This document shows positions 45,663 through 56,129 of a stretch of 64,000 bases of DNA, in pieces. The notes below the pieces were generated by a model. The model saw only the letters and a list, made by a program, of their open reading frames with translations, made no database searches and was not told the origin of the DNA. Where the stretch lies: contig SMSO01000037.1 in the NCBI GenBank assembly GCA_004764695.1, positions 3,408,337 through 3,472,336 of the forward strand. The letters are read 5' to 3'. The first letter of the stretch is position 1; every line of letters begins with the position of its first letter. The position numbers and the translations under genes are program-made. Source of the DNA: Schizochytrium sp. TIO01. Taxonomy: Eukaryota > Sar > Bigyra > Thraustochytrida > Thraustochytriidae.

Positions 45663-48654
45663 TGCACAACTTGTGGTCTCTCCTTATACTTCCCCTGTGA
45701 GTTTTAAGTCCCAGCAAGTAAGAGCCACAGACCAGTCACCTAAGAACTCTGGTTCAAGCGTATCCGCGACTAGCGATATGGCAGGGCCTGGCGGTGTCTC
45801 GAGTGATTGAAAATCTGGATTTGGGAATTGCGAGCTTTTTGCGCCCGATCAAACATTGGAAATTACATCGAGGGAGGTTCTTCGTTTCAAACCCTCTCAC
45901 GTTTTATTTTTCAATCCCTTTAGAAAAGAAAAGTACATCAATTCACTATTTTCAATTCAAGTAGTTGATGGTTTCTAGACTTTACAGACTTGCGGCGTGG
46001 GGGCGGGCAATCGCTCGGAAAAGGTTCTACAAACCAGCGGCACCATTCATTTGCTTGCAAGCTATATAATGTGACGTATTTTAGAAACGAGCTTGCGATA
46101 GGCAATGCCAAGCACAACTTCATCTTCGAATAGGATTTCGTTAAGAAAATAAAAAAATAAAACAATCCTCTTTCCAAAATTTGAAGAATTGTGGGTCAGT
46201 TGGCCTTCCTTGTTCTCTCGGTACATTTTTTGCTTTCTGCATCTATTCCTTTGAGCCTTCTCGTTGGTGGACCTGGCTGCCTACCAAAGCGTGGTCCCTG
46301 TTGCAAAGAATACACAGATGTTTCGTTTGCACGACAAATATGATTTCCTCTCTGTGAAATCGTGTTCGGGTGCATCGATCTGAACGATTACATCGTGAAA
46401 GGTATTGATTTTCACCTCCGTGGTTCGTTTGTGAAAGGATAGTAGTTGTGGGTAGTAGTAGTGGATACATTTTAATGTTGAATATATGCTGACACATGCC
46501 TCTGGACTACCGCTTCGCTTCAATTCGATACAACAAGAGACGAACAGATTGGCATGCCAGCGTAAAACAACACATAATCCCTGTCACCAGGAATAAGCAA
46601 CATGTTCACTCAGCAATTGTTAAATGAGTTTGATATTCGTCTACTTTTGTATAACTTGTCACCAGTTTTAGAGCCTAAAGAATAAAGAATTACACATATA
46701 ATTGATTGATTGATTAATTAATTAATATTTAATTAAGTAATCAAGGGAGTAAGTATGCAAATGAATGAATGAATGAATGAATATATAGATACATAAATTC
46801 CTACAAACTCGTAAGTATCCGCGTTTCCCTCTCAAAGGAAGCTACGATTGTTCCGGAGCCAGGTCTGTAACCAACAACACCTTCCTATTAGACCCTTTAT
46901 GAATTCCATGCCTTTCTAATGAATAAGAGAAGGCCAGTTTGATCGCAATATGTCGCGATCAAACGAACTTCGTATTGTCCATTTTTAAAGACCATTTCTA
47001 CATTATGTTTGCCCTTGCAAAACCAAGCACCTTGAACAAATCTCATACACAGCGCTAATGATGGAACATAGAGAGGATCAAGTTACACCGTCGTGGTTGA
47101 ACGTCCTTGGAATACAGTGTACAAAGCGTGAAGGTCTGTATGGTCATGGACGCACGCTTATAAATCTTCGTTACGAGTTACACACGATTGCATAAAGAGA
47201 GGAAAGGCGAAAGATTGAAAGTCGTGTTTTTCTTTTTCCTTTTTCAGTTAAAAAATTAATTTTAAAAATTAACAAATGGTCGGGTCGAAAATGAGCTCAA
47301 GTCCGCCATCTGACACTTCTAAGAGACGCAAAATATGCCATTAAATCAAGTGTATTACTTATAAGATGATTCAAGGACGCTTGCTCCAAGTATCTAGCTA
47401 GGCACGCAGGCACCTGCTGGCAAGCAGATAATAGCGACGAAGATGGTCAAGGAAGTTCTTTAATAGTTCGTTGTTCTTTGGAAACTGTGCTGAAGAGGTC
47501 TGCAGAACTATCCCTAGCTTTGGTACTTTGCTTACTATTATTGCTGGCAAACAAATATCAATACTTTAAATAGGTGGTGAGTCAAGATCTTTCAGAGTTC
47601 ACTGACTGAAAAATTGGGAGTTTTGTGCTTACTATGGAGTATTTTCAGATAAACGAGATTAAGCAAGCTTTGGGCTTCCAAATCAACCTTGTCAATTCTT
47701 ATTGAGGGCATTGCATCTGCTATTCTAAAATAAGATGGATAGTGGAGCTACGGATGGCAGAGCTATGTGTATTTCAGACGAACTTGGGGGAAGTTTGCGC
47801 GAGGGATCACGCTATTGTTCTGTCAGCTTCAAGCATCGAAGGGGATTGATCTCATGAATGAGCAGAGTATCCTGATATACACCCTACCTTTTAAAGTGCA
47901 TGGCTAGAATCAATCAAGAAAGTAAACAGAGTAGTCCGCCTGGACAATTGCGCTCGCACGTGGCAGCAACCAATTAACTCAAAGCTTTGTTTTCTTGAGG
48001 TCTGTACGAATTAAGCGAATGGGCCATTTGGTGCAGGTTCTATAAAGGATCAGTCAGGGACACCAAGATGAAAACCAAGATGAAATCTTGAATTTGTGGT
48101 ATCCATTTTCGCATGTGATACTTGGGTTAATGGCACTTGCATGAATAGGCCGACACAGCTATCATAGACAGCGCTAAGAGGGCTCGGCGCAAAGCTGAAG
48201 AAAATAATCCACAACAAAAGTTTGATTTTAAAAAAGGGTGAAGATGTAGGTTAATATGATACACAACATAGAGACAAAGGGTCAATATTAAAAGGTCACC
48301 GCACGGTCACCTCACGGACAAATTAAGCACAGCCATTATATGCTGTTTTTCGTTTCGAGAACTCAGCACAAGATTTGTAAATGAGTAAAAGGAAGGAGTC
48401 AGGCACTCTGACAAGCCAAGGATACCCCTGGATAGATAAACGGTTGCATCACGCGCTAAAAGAAATGTATCGAAGGGTGCGATGCAGTCAAATGCCCTCC
48501 GCATTAATTTCATAATGGAGTCTAAAAGCCAGCATATTGGTGCCAGGTAAGGCAGCAATTGCGCCAAATCATCTTTTTTAAATAAATAAAAAAGAGCATT
48601 ATTCCATTTCCAACGCCGCACTCCGTCAGTCGAAACAAGCAATACGCTTGTTGC
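45663..48654. other. 3-kb AT-rich spacer
   Basis: No supported gene. A GAAT run lies near 46760-46783. A long minus-strand open frame (48307 to about 48690) ending at 48307 is hydrophobic and may be an exon of the adjacent glycosyltransferase gene (see there). The rest shows no recognisable feature. Confidence 0.4.
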
Positions 48655-48854
48655 TTCAATATAAATCAGCCGATATGGAGGAAAATTTCCACGCTAGCAA
48701 TACACAACAGTTGCAAAGGCTAGTGTCACCACCGTAAAACCAGCGGGCCAAACATTCAGAATTGAATGTCTCACACATGTATGTACATCCGAGACTTTGA
48801 CAAATCAAATCAAGAAAAAGTTGTGAACTCAGTCAATGATCGCCAACCAGAAAA

Positions 48855-50303
48855 TTATGACATACCTGAATTTGCACAGCGTACGTGGTAAAGGAAGGCT
48901 TCTTCCGGTTGAATTACTTGAACATGTGGAAGATCTCTCTCATTGTACACGTGTGAGAGAATATCGATCCAGTGCACTTTTATAGATGTATAGGGAACAT
49001 TGGGTCTAACAAAAAGCTTCGTGAGGCCAGTCCGAACTTTCCCGCCTTCCACAATTTTCTGTTCTGCTGGAGCATTACAAAACCTCGAATCGTCACGATC
49101 ATCTTCATCAACTGGAGCAAGCATGAAAAGTTGCATAATATTAACTTCAGGGCGAACCTTGGTGAAAATATCTGCTGTTAGATACTCATCAAGATCCAGA
49201 AAGCCCACCCAGCTTGGACGTAGAAGTGAAACTCTATCAAGGCAATCTTTCCGCGTCAAGGATTGCATAAAAGCCTTTGTATTCCACACCACCCAACTTG
49301 CACGAAGACCATACAGATCTTGCAAAACGTCACGCAAATCCACAAGGACCAAACTACCATCACGCAGATAGGGATCCAGAACATCTCGGTCACGTACCCT
49401 CGAGGTCCCCACCTCATACATTATGGTAACCGGAATGCCTTGCTTGAGATTATTCTCCACGAAGTAAGCAACGCTTTTGGCATATACATTATTGAAGAGT
49501 ACCCGGCCACACACGACTGGCTTTCCCTTGATTAAGTTTGCACCGCGGTCTGGAACGTGGCCCACACGAAGCACCTGCGGTGACCTAGAGTCATAGCCAT
49601 AGTCATAGTGAAGTTCAAATTGATCGTGTGATAACACGCGTATTGCTTTGCTAAACACACAGCGAAAATGCACAGTGCGAAGGGGATATCTGTCGTATAC
49701 AAGGTCTGACTTAAAAAGCTCCCTGAACTTTTTGTAATAGGCCCATGTGCCATGGTCCTCATTCATGGGTGCGTTTTCTTCAGGTGCCATTGTAATGAAG
49801 ACAGTGCCCTGAATACACTCATGTGAGTTGCCTGACCGGCACACACTGCAAGAGCGGTCATTGCCAGTCGACACATCACACCATCCAGTGTCTGAGCACG
49901 TTTCCAGTTCATATTCAAGGGAGCCGAGCCTTGCCACGAAGGATGCGTGGACTTCCTCCCGTGATGGTGACCACCATGCAATGACTGATTCTGATAATGC
50001 TTCAATACTTTTCCGTGTACCCCTGGAAACACGTACGGGGTCTGATTTGTGAATGCGCAGAGAATACATAGGGAAATCCATGTCTGACTTGCTCTGATAG
50101 CTAGTCCCAGTCGTTATGGCACGATAGTCAAACTCCAGCAAGCGTCCAATCTGTACGCCTAGCAGCAAGACAAAAGTAAGCACCAAACACGAAAGATACC
50201 TACCCCTAAACACCAGCGCAGGCCCATCTCGGTGGTGATGATGATAGTGATGCAATGAAGTTCTACGTTGTCGCATACTGACACGAATATCCGCCGCCTT
50301 CAA
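48855..50303 (-). CDS. Glycosyltransferase family 92 (DUF23)-like, type II membrane protein, 3' end incomplete
   Basis: About 482 residues. A short cytoplasmic tail rich in His is followed by one membrane helix (about 36-54), as in Golgi type II enzymes. The lumenal part includes PSWVGFLDLDEYL (DLD at 370-372), matching the D-x-D-like region of DUF23/GT92 enzymes, which transfer sugars such as galactose. The last codons are VRCANSG followed by a stop. The sequence TCAG|GTATGT at 48865-48866 is a strong splice donor, so the real C-terminus is probably encoded downstream. An exon starting near 48693 after TTGCTAG (ending at 48656), or one in the open frame down to 48307 using another acceptor, would both be possible; neither is proven. 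Function beyond the family is unknown. Confidence 0.8.
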   Translation of the reverse strand: MKAADIRVSMRQRRTSLHHYHHHHRDGPALVFRGRYLSCLVLTFVLLLGVQIGRLLEFDYRAITTGTSYQSKSDMDFPMYSLRIHKSDPVRVSRGTRKSIEALSESVIAWWSPSREEVHASFVARLGSLEYELETCSDTGWCDVSTGNDRSCSVCRSGNSHECIQGTVFITMAPEENAPMNEDHGTWAYYKKFRELFKSDLVYDRYPLRTVHFRCVFSKAIRVLSHDQFELHYDYGYDSRSPQVLRVGHVPDRGANLIKGKPVVCGRVLFNNVYAKSVAYFVENNLKQGIPVTIMYEVGTSRVRDRDVLDPYLRDGSLVLVDLRDVLQDLYGLRASWVVWNTKAFMQSLTRKDCLDRVSLLRPSWVGFLDLDEYLTADIFTKVRPEVNIMQLFMLAPVDEDDRDDSRFCNAPAEQKIVEGGKVRTGLTKLFVRPNVPYTSIKVHWIDILSHVYNERDLPHVQVIQPEEAFLYHVRCANSGMS

Positions 50304-50926
50304 GTGAGGCTCTCCACAGCCCCCTTGAGGCGGCGTCTCTTCGCGGCCTCGCAGAATAATATTGCTAGATTGAAGAAACGACCCCGCGAGAGCGTTCTGG
50401 GTGAGTATCCGTTCTCGTCACAGACAACAAATTTTACAAACCTTTTCTACTATATTGAAGCAGCTCTCCTTCAAATCAACCAAGTTTAAATGTTGCCCTT
50501 CGTCCACCTCACTTATAGTCTCAAAGGAAATTCCAGGTTACGGAAGAAGAAAAGTTTTCTATCTCCAACTTCGCCAGTACATGCAATTCGTTTGGTATCC
50601 ACAATCTTGTTAGAATATCGATGTTATTCTTTCTTCACTACACAATGCCTCCTCTTTTCGCACGGTCGTTGGCTAAGCTAGCAAATGCTTTCCCTTGGGC
50701 AAACCCGCAATTTCTAGCCAGGCTACCCCGCGTATGCGAAAGCTGATATCTCAAGCCCTGCACACCGCGCGAGACGTCGAGCTTGAACCGTGGAGAAGCG
50801 CTCGTGGATGTGTATATTTATATATAGACGGGCTCTTCCTTGCTCTCCGCAAAGAGAGTCTCCGTTAGTCGCCTGAAGTACAGACAGACTGACAGGGCAC
50901 CGCCGGAGGTCCGGTCGGCGTAGTGA

Positions 50927-50973
50927 ACGCAGCGGAAACCGTTTCCGCCGCTCTCCGCGCCGCTACGCAGCGG
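50927..50973. repeat. GC-rich palindrome flanked by direct repeats
   Basis: GCGGAAAC at 50932-50939 is followed by one C and by GTTTCCGC at 50941-50948, a 17-base near-perfect palindrome. The word ACGCAGCGG occurs at 50927-50935 and again at 50965-50973. It lies in a GC-rich patch unlike the AT-rich surroundings. It could be a protein-binding site, but no gene starts immediately next to it. Confidence 0.45.
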
Positions 50974-51858
50974 AGGCTCTTGCGTCTTTGCTGCTCTTTC
51001 TCTCTTTCTTTATCTCAATCATTCGCTAACTTTTTTCTCTCTCTCTCATAATATACAATATCATTACTACACATACATAACAAATGCCTACCTACCTACT
51101 ACACCTTGTTTTAGTAGTAGGTACTTACTTACTTACCTACTTACTTAACCAAGTACTAGTATTAGGAGTACAGAAAAACACTCTTTCTTTCCTCAGAACA
51201 GAGTTATCATTTTCCACACCATAATTGATTATTTTGGCACGGTGAATGTTGACTCTTCAAGCCTGCAAGATCAGGGCTGTGCGTGTCGTCCTCCTCGAGC
51301 ACCCAGGCCTCCTCATCTGCCCCGGTTATCTCGTACATGCACCGCAATGTGATGGTGCTTATCGTCATAAAAGCATGGAAACCCCACCTTTGTTCATTGC
51401 ATCACTCAGTGTCGCATAGATACTCTTAGGCTGAGAAGGACCTGCTCAATTTATATTTCTTTGCTAAATCTTAAATCTTATCGTTCGAGTTGCATATTCC
51501 TGCTGGAGCATCGACATCGCTGTCCGGGGTTTATGCTGATGCCACTCTTCTCCTTCTTTCTTTCAGTGGATGCTTTAAGTATTGTTGGCAAACTTGCCAT
51601 GCACATTATGTTTGCAGATTTGCCGTGTTCATCAGGCTTAATTAAAAGTTTTCCCTTCTAATTCTTTCTCAGGTTTTGGCAAGTTTTAGGTCCATGTAAC
51701 ATTTCGGATTTAAAGCTTTCAAAGCCAACGAAGACGGATTCGGCTAGCCTTCTTCCCAACGTTTTGAGGATGAGTGGAATGATCGTGCTGCGGATGCTGT
51801 TGTGCAAAAAACCATTTCTTGATTTTCGCACCACATGTAGCAAACAGTACTTAGCATT

Positions 51859-52345
51859 ATGTGGATGCTACTGTGGAGCTCTAAGCAGGAAAACATAAGG
51901 GATGAAGTGATCAAATCCAATAACCTACACGCGGGAAGACTTCGATGGATGCGAGACGTTGTGGCCAACCTCAAGTACTTGACGCGGGTATGCAGAACAC
52001 ATAAGGTGAAAAGACCACCGCGACTCAGTCCATTCATTAAGAAGTGCCAACATTCACGCGCTCGAGTTTAGGGTGCCAGGCTATTTGGAGAAGGCTACTT
52101 TGGTTGATTTGTATTGCACACGTGCACACCCACACGCATGGATGATTGACATTGACTACATCACTGCAATGATTGTTACGCCAAGGCTGGGTAAGTACAT
52201 CTTGACTACTGAATTCACAAGCAAAATTAACAGTCCGAGCGGGCGCATGTTACTCAGGGCAACCTCCTTGGGCATTGAGAACAAACTCCTGGCTCTACAG
52301 ATGGACAAGGGAGTGATAATTTACGATTTTCGTATGGAAGCATGA
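51859..52345 (+). pseudogene. Coding-like relic with a frameshift
   Basis: A 70-codon frame (51859-52071) and an open frame beginning near 52016 that continues to 52345 together look like an interrupted gene. The translated pieces are coding-like (LHAGRLRWMRDVVANLKYL, then EFRVPGYLEKATLVDLYCTR, WMIDIDYITAMIVTPRLG). A +1 shift around 52000-52075 would join them. No family is recognised. It may be a decayed mobile element or a spliced gene with unseen introns. Confidence 0.3.
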
Positions 52346-53216
52346 TGCAAATATTTCGCAAGCGGGATCATTCGTAGGGCACACTTTTAGCAAAGTCATA
52401 AATGAACCGAGCACGCGCTTCAATAGTATAATCTAGCAGACCCAAATTAAGAAACATTTGTCAGGGAGTAATAGGTAGTAGCAGTATTATGCACAAAATC
52501 TCTTGAGGAAGCAAAAATACACTCGCTCGAGAGACTTGTTTAAAGAATGATTAAAATCCAAAGTTCTAAGCATCCATAGCGCGCCAGCGAAGCTTTGTGC
52601 TTTTGTGTGTATGTGTGTAAATACTTCAAAGCACTCAGGCTCGCTGGCCTTCAAGTTGTTATCAGTACATAGGTAGCTAGCTACCTCCCAAAGAGTGTAA
52701 GAAAACGATGCACGCAGCCCAATTGTAAAGTCTAATCGAACGCCGAGAGTTCTAGCACTTAGTAGCGTGCAATGCCTAGTCCTCTGTCTGGACGAAGCAA
52801 AATGTGGAGGTGCGGGCTGTCCAGCCCATGTATCAAAACAACGGAACGTGGAAGGTCTCCCCGAATGAAATCAGTCTAAAAATTGTTTTTGAGACTTGTT
52901 GGAACCCGCCTACCTACGAATGTATGCGTTCATTCTTCATGTTTACCCACTCTACCTAATCAGAGACCTCGTCTAATTAGCAACCTTTTGACTTCGGTAG
53001 GAACCCAAATCAGCACAAATCAGATTCAAGCTCGAAGAAACATTGCCTTTGATTTATATTTCACTCAAGTTTTATGTTTTATATTTTTTATATTTTTTTA
53101 ATATATATATACACATCACGATATGCTACATGTAGTCGATAGATTGTATCACATAGGCTTTTCTTTTGTGTACTTTCTTATTAGCCAGACACTACTTCTA
53201 TGGACCCTGCGAATCA

Positions 53217-53513
53217 ATGGTTCATATACCAGCAAGAGCTGTTGTTTTGCTTGCAGTGCTTTGTTGCCAGCAGCATAGTGTTCTTGAGCACGCGCATTGG
53301 TATATTCTAATAAACCAGATTTTCAATATATATTTGAATGCGAAGGGAAAGCACATTTTTCCTATTGGACTACGGCTTCAATTCAAAGTACCCTTAGGAG
53401 GAGAATTAGCAAGTCCTGAGACCAAAAAGTTCTACAGAACCTCATTTGAACACTTTGCTGTGTTTCTGCCTAATCACCAAATCAAACCAACAATCTTTAA
53501 AATGCTAGACTAA
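53217..53513 (+). CDS. Hypothetical small protein (98 aa)
   Basis: An open frame from the ATG at 53217 to a TAA. It has a hydrophobic start (ARAVVLLAVLCCQQ) and a mixed C-terminal part (FPIGLRLQFKVPLGGEL, FYRTSFEHFAVFLPNHQ). The frame is open further upstream without an ATG. No domain recognised. It could be an exon or relic. Confidence 0.3.
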   Translation: MVHIPARAVVLLAVLCCQQHSVLEHAHWYILINQIFNIYLNAKGKHIFPIGLRLQFKVPLGGELASPETKKFYRTSFEHFAVFLPNHQIKPTIFKMLD

Positions 53514-53546
53514 CGCATCTTTTATTATCATCATTATTTTTATATT

Positions 53547-53559
53547 CTTCTTCTTCTTC

Positions 53560-53633
<74 letters not shown>
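53547..53633. repeat. CTT run followed by AAT trinucleotide array
   Basis: About five CTT units lead into roughly 24 AAT units. Common AT-rich microsatellite. Confidence 0.9.
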
Positions 53634-53634
<1 letters not shown>

Positions 53635-53963
53635 TCATCATTAATCTTGTTATTATTATTATTATCATCATTAATATTGTTATTACTCAATTCATGATCC
53701 TCTGTGTCTTCATTGGTAGTAGTCAAAGACATACTCACATCAGATATTACACAGCAATTTATCAAAGATTTCCACATCAATGTTCGACTTGAACGCACAA
53801 GAGGTTTCTTTCAGGAGTACCCTAGTAGTTAATGACTCATTATTTCTATTTTCTTTTTTAGTGGTTCATTTGGTACCATACCCGGGCAAACGAGCAATAT
53901 TTCATAGAACTTGAGCAAGAGTAGAACAAGTCTGCGATTATCGTACCTAGCTTCGGCATCATG

Positions 53964-54287
53964 TCATGGTCTTCCTGAACTCCCATAGTTGAGGAGGATT
54001 GATTCAGAGCCATATTGGTTCTTCAAGCAAAAAGGTACTGCGTAGAAAGTGACCAGGATCAAATTTATATATCCGCTGTGAGGCCGCAGGTTCTCAAGAA
54101 TGAAATAGAGCGTATTAGTTTTCTCACCATCTTCTTCCTGCGCAGCTTGCTTCTCCATGTAGACTTCCTTTGTAGTCTCATCGTGCTCGAGATCATTTTG
54201 ATGCACTTGCATTCGCTTTTGCATTCGGCCTAAAATGTTAGCGTCGTCGAAGTCGCCGGATTTTATGAAGAGGTCTCTTCTACACAT
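53964..54287 (-). CDS. Small hydrophilic protein (107 aa)
   Basis: An ATG-initiated frame, divergent from the coiled-coil gene at 54468 with 180 bp between starts. The first half is strongly coding-like and charged (SGDFDDANILGRMQKRMQVH, DLEHDETTKEVYMEKQAAQE). A GTGAGA donor after codon position 1 near residue 56 and a CTACGCAG acceptor further on would remove a hydrophobic stretch and keep frame, so both spliced and unspliced products are possible. The family is unknown. Confidence 0.42.
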   Translation of the reverse strand: MCRRDLFIKSGDFDDANILGRMQKRMQVHQNDLEHDETTKEVYMEKQAAQEEDGEKTNTLYFILENLRPHSGYINLILVTFYAVPFCLKNQYGSESILLNYGSSGRP

Positions 54288-54467
54288 CGTTGTATTTATT
54301 TATAGCTGTTGACTGTTTCGTTGGTAGTTATAATAATCATAATCGGAAAACCTTAGCACAGGATTATGAAGAAAAAGGCCAACTTCAAGAAGAGAGACGA
54401 GTAGGGGTTCTGCGAATGTGTCAGAATCCGACAGAGCATAAGAACTGACTCGTTTCCAGCAACTGGC
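54288..54467. promoter_or_regulatory. Short divergent intergenic region
   Basis: 180 bp separates the starts of the 107-aa and 545-aa genes, which are read in opposite directions. Both promoters must lie here if both genes are real. No specific motif was recognised. Confidence 0.35.
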
Positions 54468-56105
54468 ATGGCTTTGGCAAGATCGTGGACTGCAGCGATG
54501 GCGCCTGCGGAAGCTGACGAGGATGAGGTGCGTGAGATCTTGCAAGACATTGACGCACTAAGCAGCTCCTCTCGCTCGAGGTCGAGACTTGACCGAAAAT
54601 CCTCTGCAGACGGAGCTGTCTCGGTGGCGTGGACTCTGGCATCTGATGATGAGCTTGCGAGACTTGAGTATGAAAATAGTTTCTTACAATCAACAGAAAC
54701 TCTACTGGAAAGCAAGTGTGCCTCGCTAGACTCAAGACTTGAAGAGGTCACCACTTTGCTGCGCCATCGCGACGAAGTTGTTCAGGAACAGCATTCACAG
54801 ATCTCCGCAGCACAACAAGCCCTACAAAATGCCAAACACCGCATAAGATCGTTGGAATCTGACGTCCAACATCGCAACGAGCAAGTGGCTTCTCTCAAGT
54901 CTTTACTCGCAGTTCATGAAAGACATTCGCGCGAGCTAAAGGATGAAGAAGACGCCTTAGAAATGCAGATTCGAGCAACTTCTCGTGCATGTGAAGAAAA
55001 TGAGTCTCTTCAACGCGAGCTTGATGCATGTCGATCACAGCTTGCTACATTGCCAGCAAAAGCGGAACAAACCGAGAGGCAAACTAAACAACTTCAAGAT
55101 ACAGAAGCGAAGTTGAAGGCAGCCCTAGATCGTATAACAGATTTGGAGCGCAGTCTACTTGACACCAAGACAAAATATGATCACACGATGCAACAAGCGC
55201 GCGAAGAAAGTGAGAAATCAAAAATTGAATGTATTCGTGTGCAAGAACAATTAAAAGCTACACGTCTGCATGAAACTGACTATTCTGCACTGCTTCAGCG
55301 CCAGCTCGAAGCTTCCATCGAGCAGGCTGACCAAGCTCGCCGGCGCGCAGATTATGCAGAACTTCGGGTTCGAGAGCTTGAACACGAACGAGACAGTCTA
55401 CGTATTGAGCTTCATGCGGACCAGGGCCGAGCATCTTCTGCAGAAGAGTCAGTGGCCAAAGCACAGCATGAGCTTGCACGTCTACAGAGCGAGGTAGTTC
55501 TTTCAAGAGAAGAGTATGATCGAACAAAAGCTCGAGAACGGCAAAGTGCAGAGCAAATGGCAACAGAACTTGCAGACGCGAAGGCTGAGTTGGAGACAGA
55601 GAGAACGTGCACTAATGAGCTCCGCAAACAACTAGGCAAGTTATCGCGAGATTTGCATACTGTTATATCGCACAACAGAAGAACAGCCGGTAATGCCGCT
55701 CAAGAGATGCGTTTTTTACGTGAAACTCTTGTTGAGTGCGAAAGTCTTATCTCTTCTCATGTGTCTGCTAGAGGAGCAACCACTTTAAACTATCCTGGAT
55801 GCGTAATCGCAAATAATAGCAACACCAATATGAGGTGGTCCTCAACAGCTCCCCACACACCATCACGTAACGATAGAACACTAGAAGCATCTCAAGCCAT
55901 TGCAAAAAGTGCAGAGACTCTGAGGCTCCGCAAGTTACGCATGCAAGCTGAATCAAATGCGTACCTGTCTCCTCGAGCACGAACAAGTCTGAAACATGTT
56001 TACAGTAGTGACTCGGATAGTTCCTCGGCACCACTTTCGACGATCTGCTCTCAGCTCGCCACGAAGACGAATCAATGGATCACATCCTACACGGCAAAAT
56101 CTTAA
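54468..56105 (+). CDS. Long coiled-coil protein of unknown function (545 aa)
   Basis: Single-exon gene. After a short N-terminus and a serine-rich region (about residues 30-50), residues about 60-415 are a nearly continuous coiled coil with heptad-like Leu/Glu/Gln/Arg patterns (for example ENSFLQSTETLLESKCASLD, ESLQRELDACRSQLATLPAK). The final 130 residues are less ordered, with serine/asparagine-rich text. Such proteins are typically structural: centrosomal, ciliary, Golgi or vesicle-tethering. I cannot specify which. The Met at residue 11 is an alternative start. The gene ends only 24 bp from the convergent methyltransferase gene. Confidence 0.78.
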   Translation: MALARSWTAAMAPAEADEDEVREILQDIDALSSSSRSRSRLDRKSSADGAVSVAWTLASDDELARLEYENSFLQSTETLLESKCASLDSRLEEVTTLLRHRDEVVQEQHSQISAAQQALQNAKHRIRSLESDVQHRNEQVASLKSLLAVHERHSRELKDEEDALEMQIRATSRACEENESLQRELDACRSQLATLPAKAEQTERQTKQLQDTEAKLKAALDRITDLERSLLDTKTKYDHTMQQAREESEKSKIECIRVQEQLKATRLHETDYSALLQRQLEASIEQADQARRRADYAELRVRELEHERDSLRIELHADQGRASSAEESVAKAQHELARLQSEVVLSREEYDRTKARERQSAEQMATELADAKAELETERTCTNELRKQLGKLSRDLHTVISHNRRTAGNAAQEMRFLRETLVECESLISSHVSARGATTLNYPGCVIANNSNTNMRWSSTAPHTPSRNDRTLEASQAIAKSAETLRLRKLRMQAESNAYLSPRARTSLKHVYSSDSDSSSAPLSTICSQLATKTNQWITSYTAKS

Positions 56106-56129
56106 TGAACTATTTGCAACACTAGCACC

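Larger units (their letters stand above)
50304..53963. other. Gene-poor spacer with relic-like coding islands
   Basis: Includes a GC-rich patch near 50881-50980 with a palindrome, and a coding-like pair of frames (51859-52345). Also present are a 99- to 115-codon open frame (53166-53513), AT-rich DNA and two trinucleotide arrays. No confident gene. Several frames look like remnants. Confidence 0.4.
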
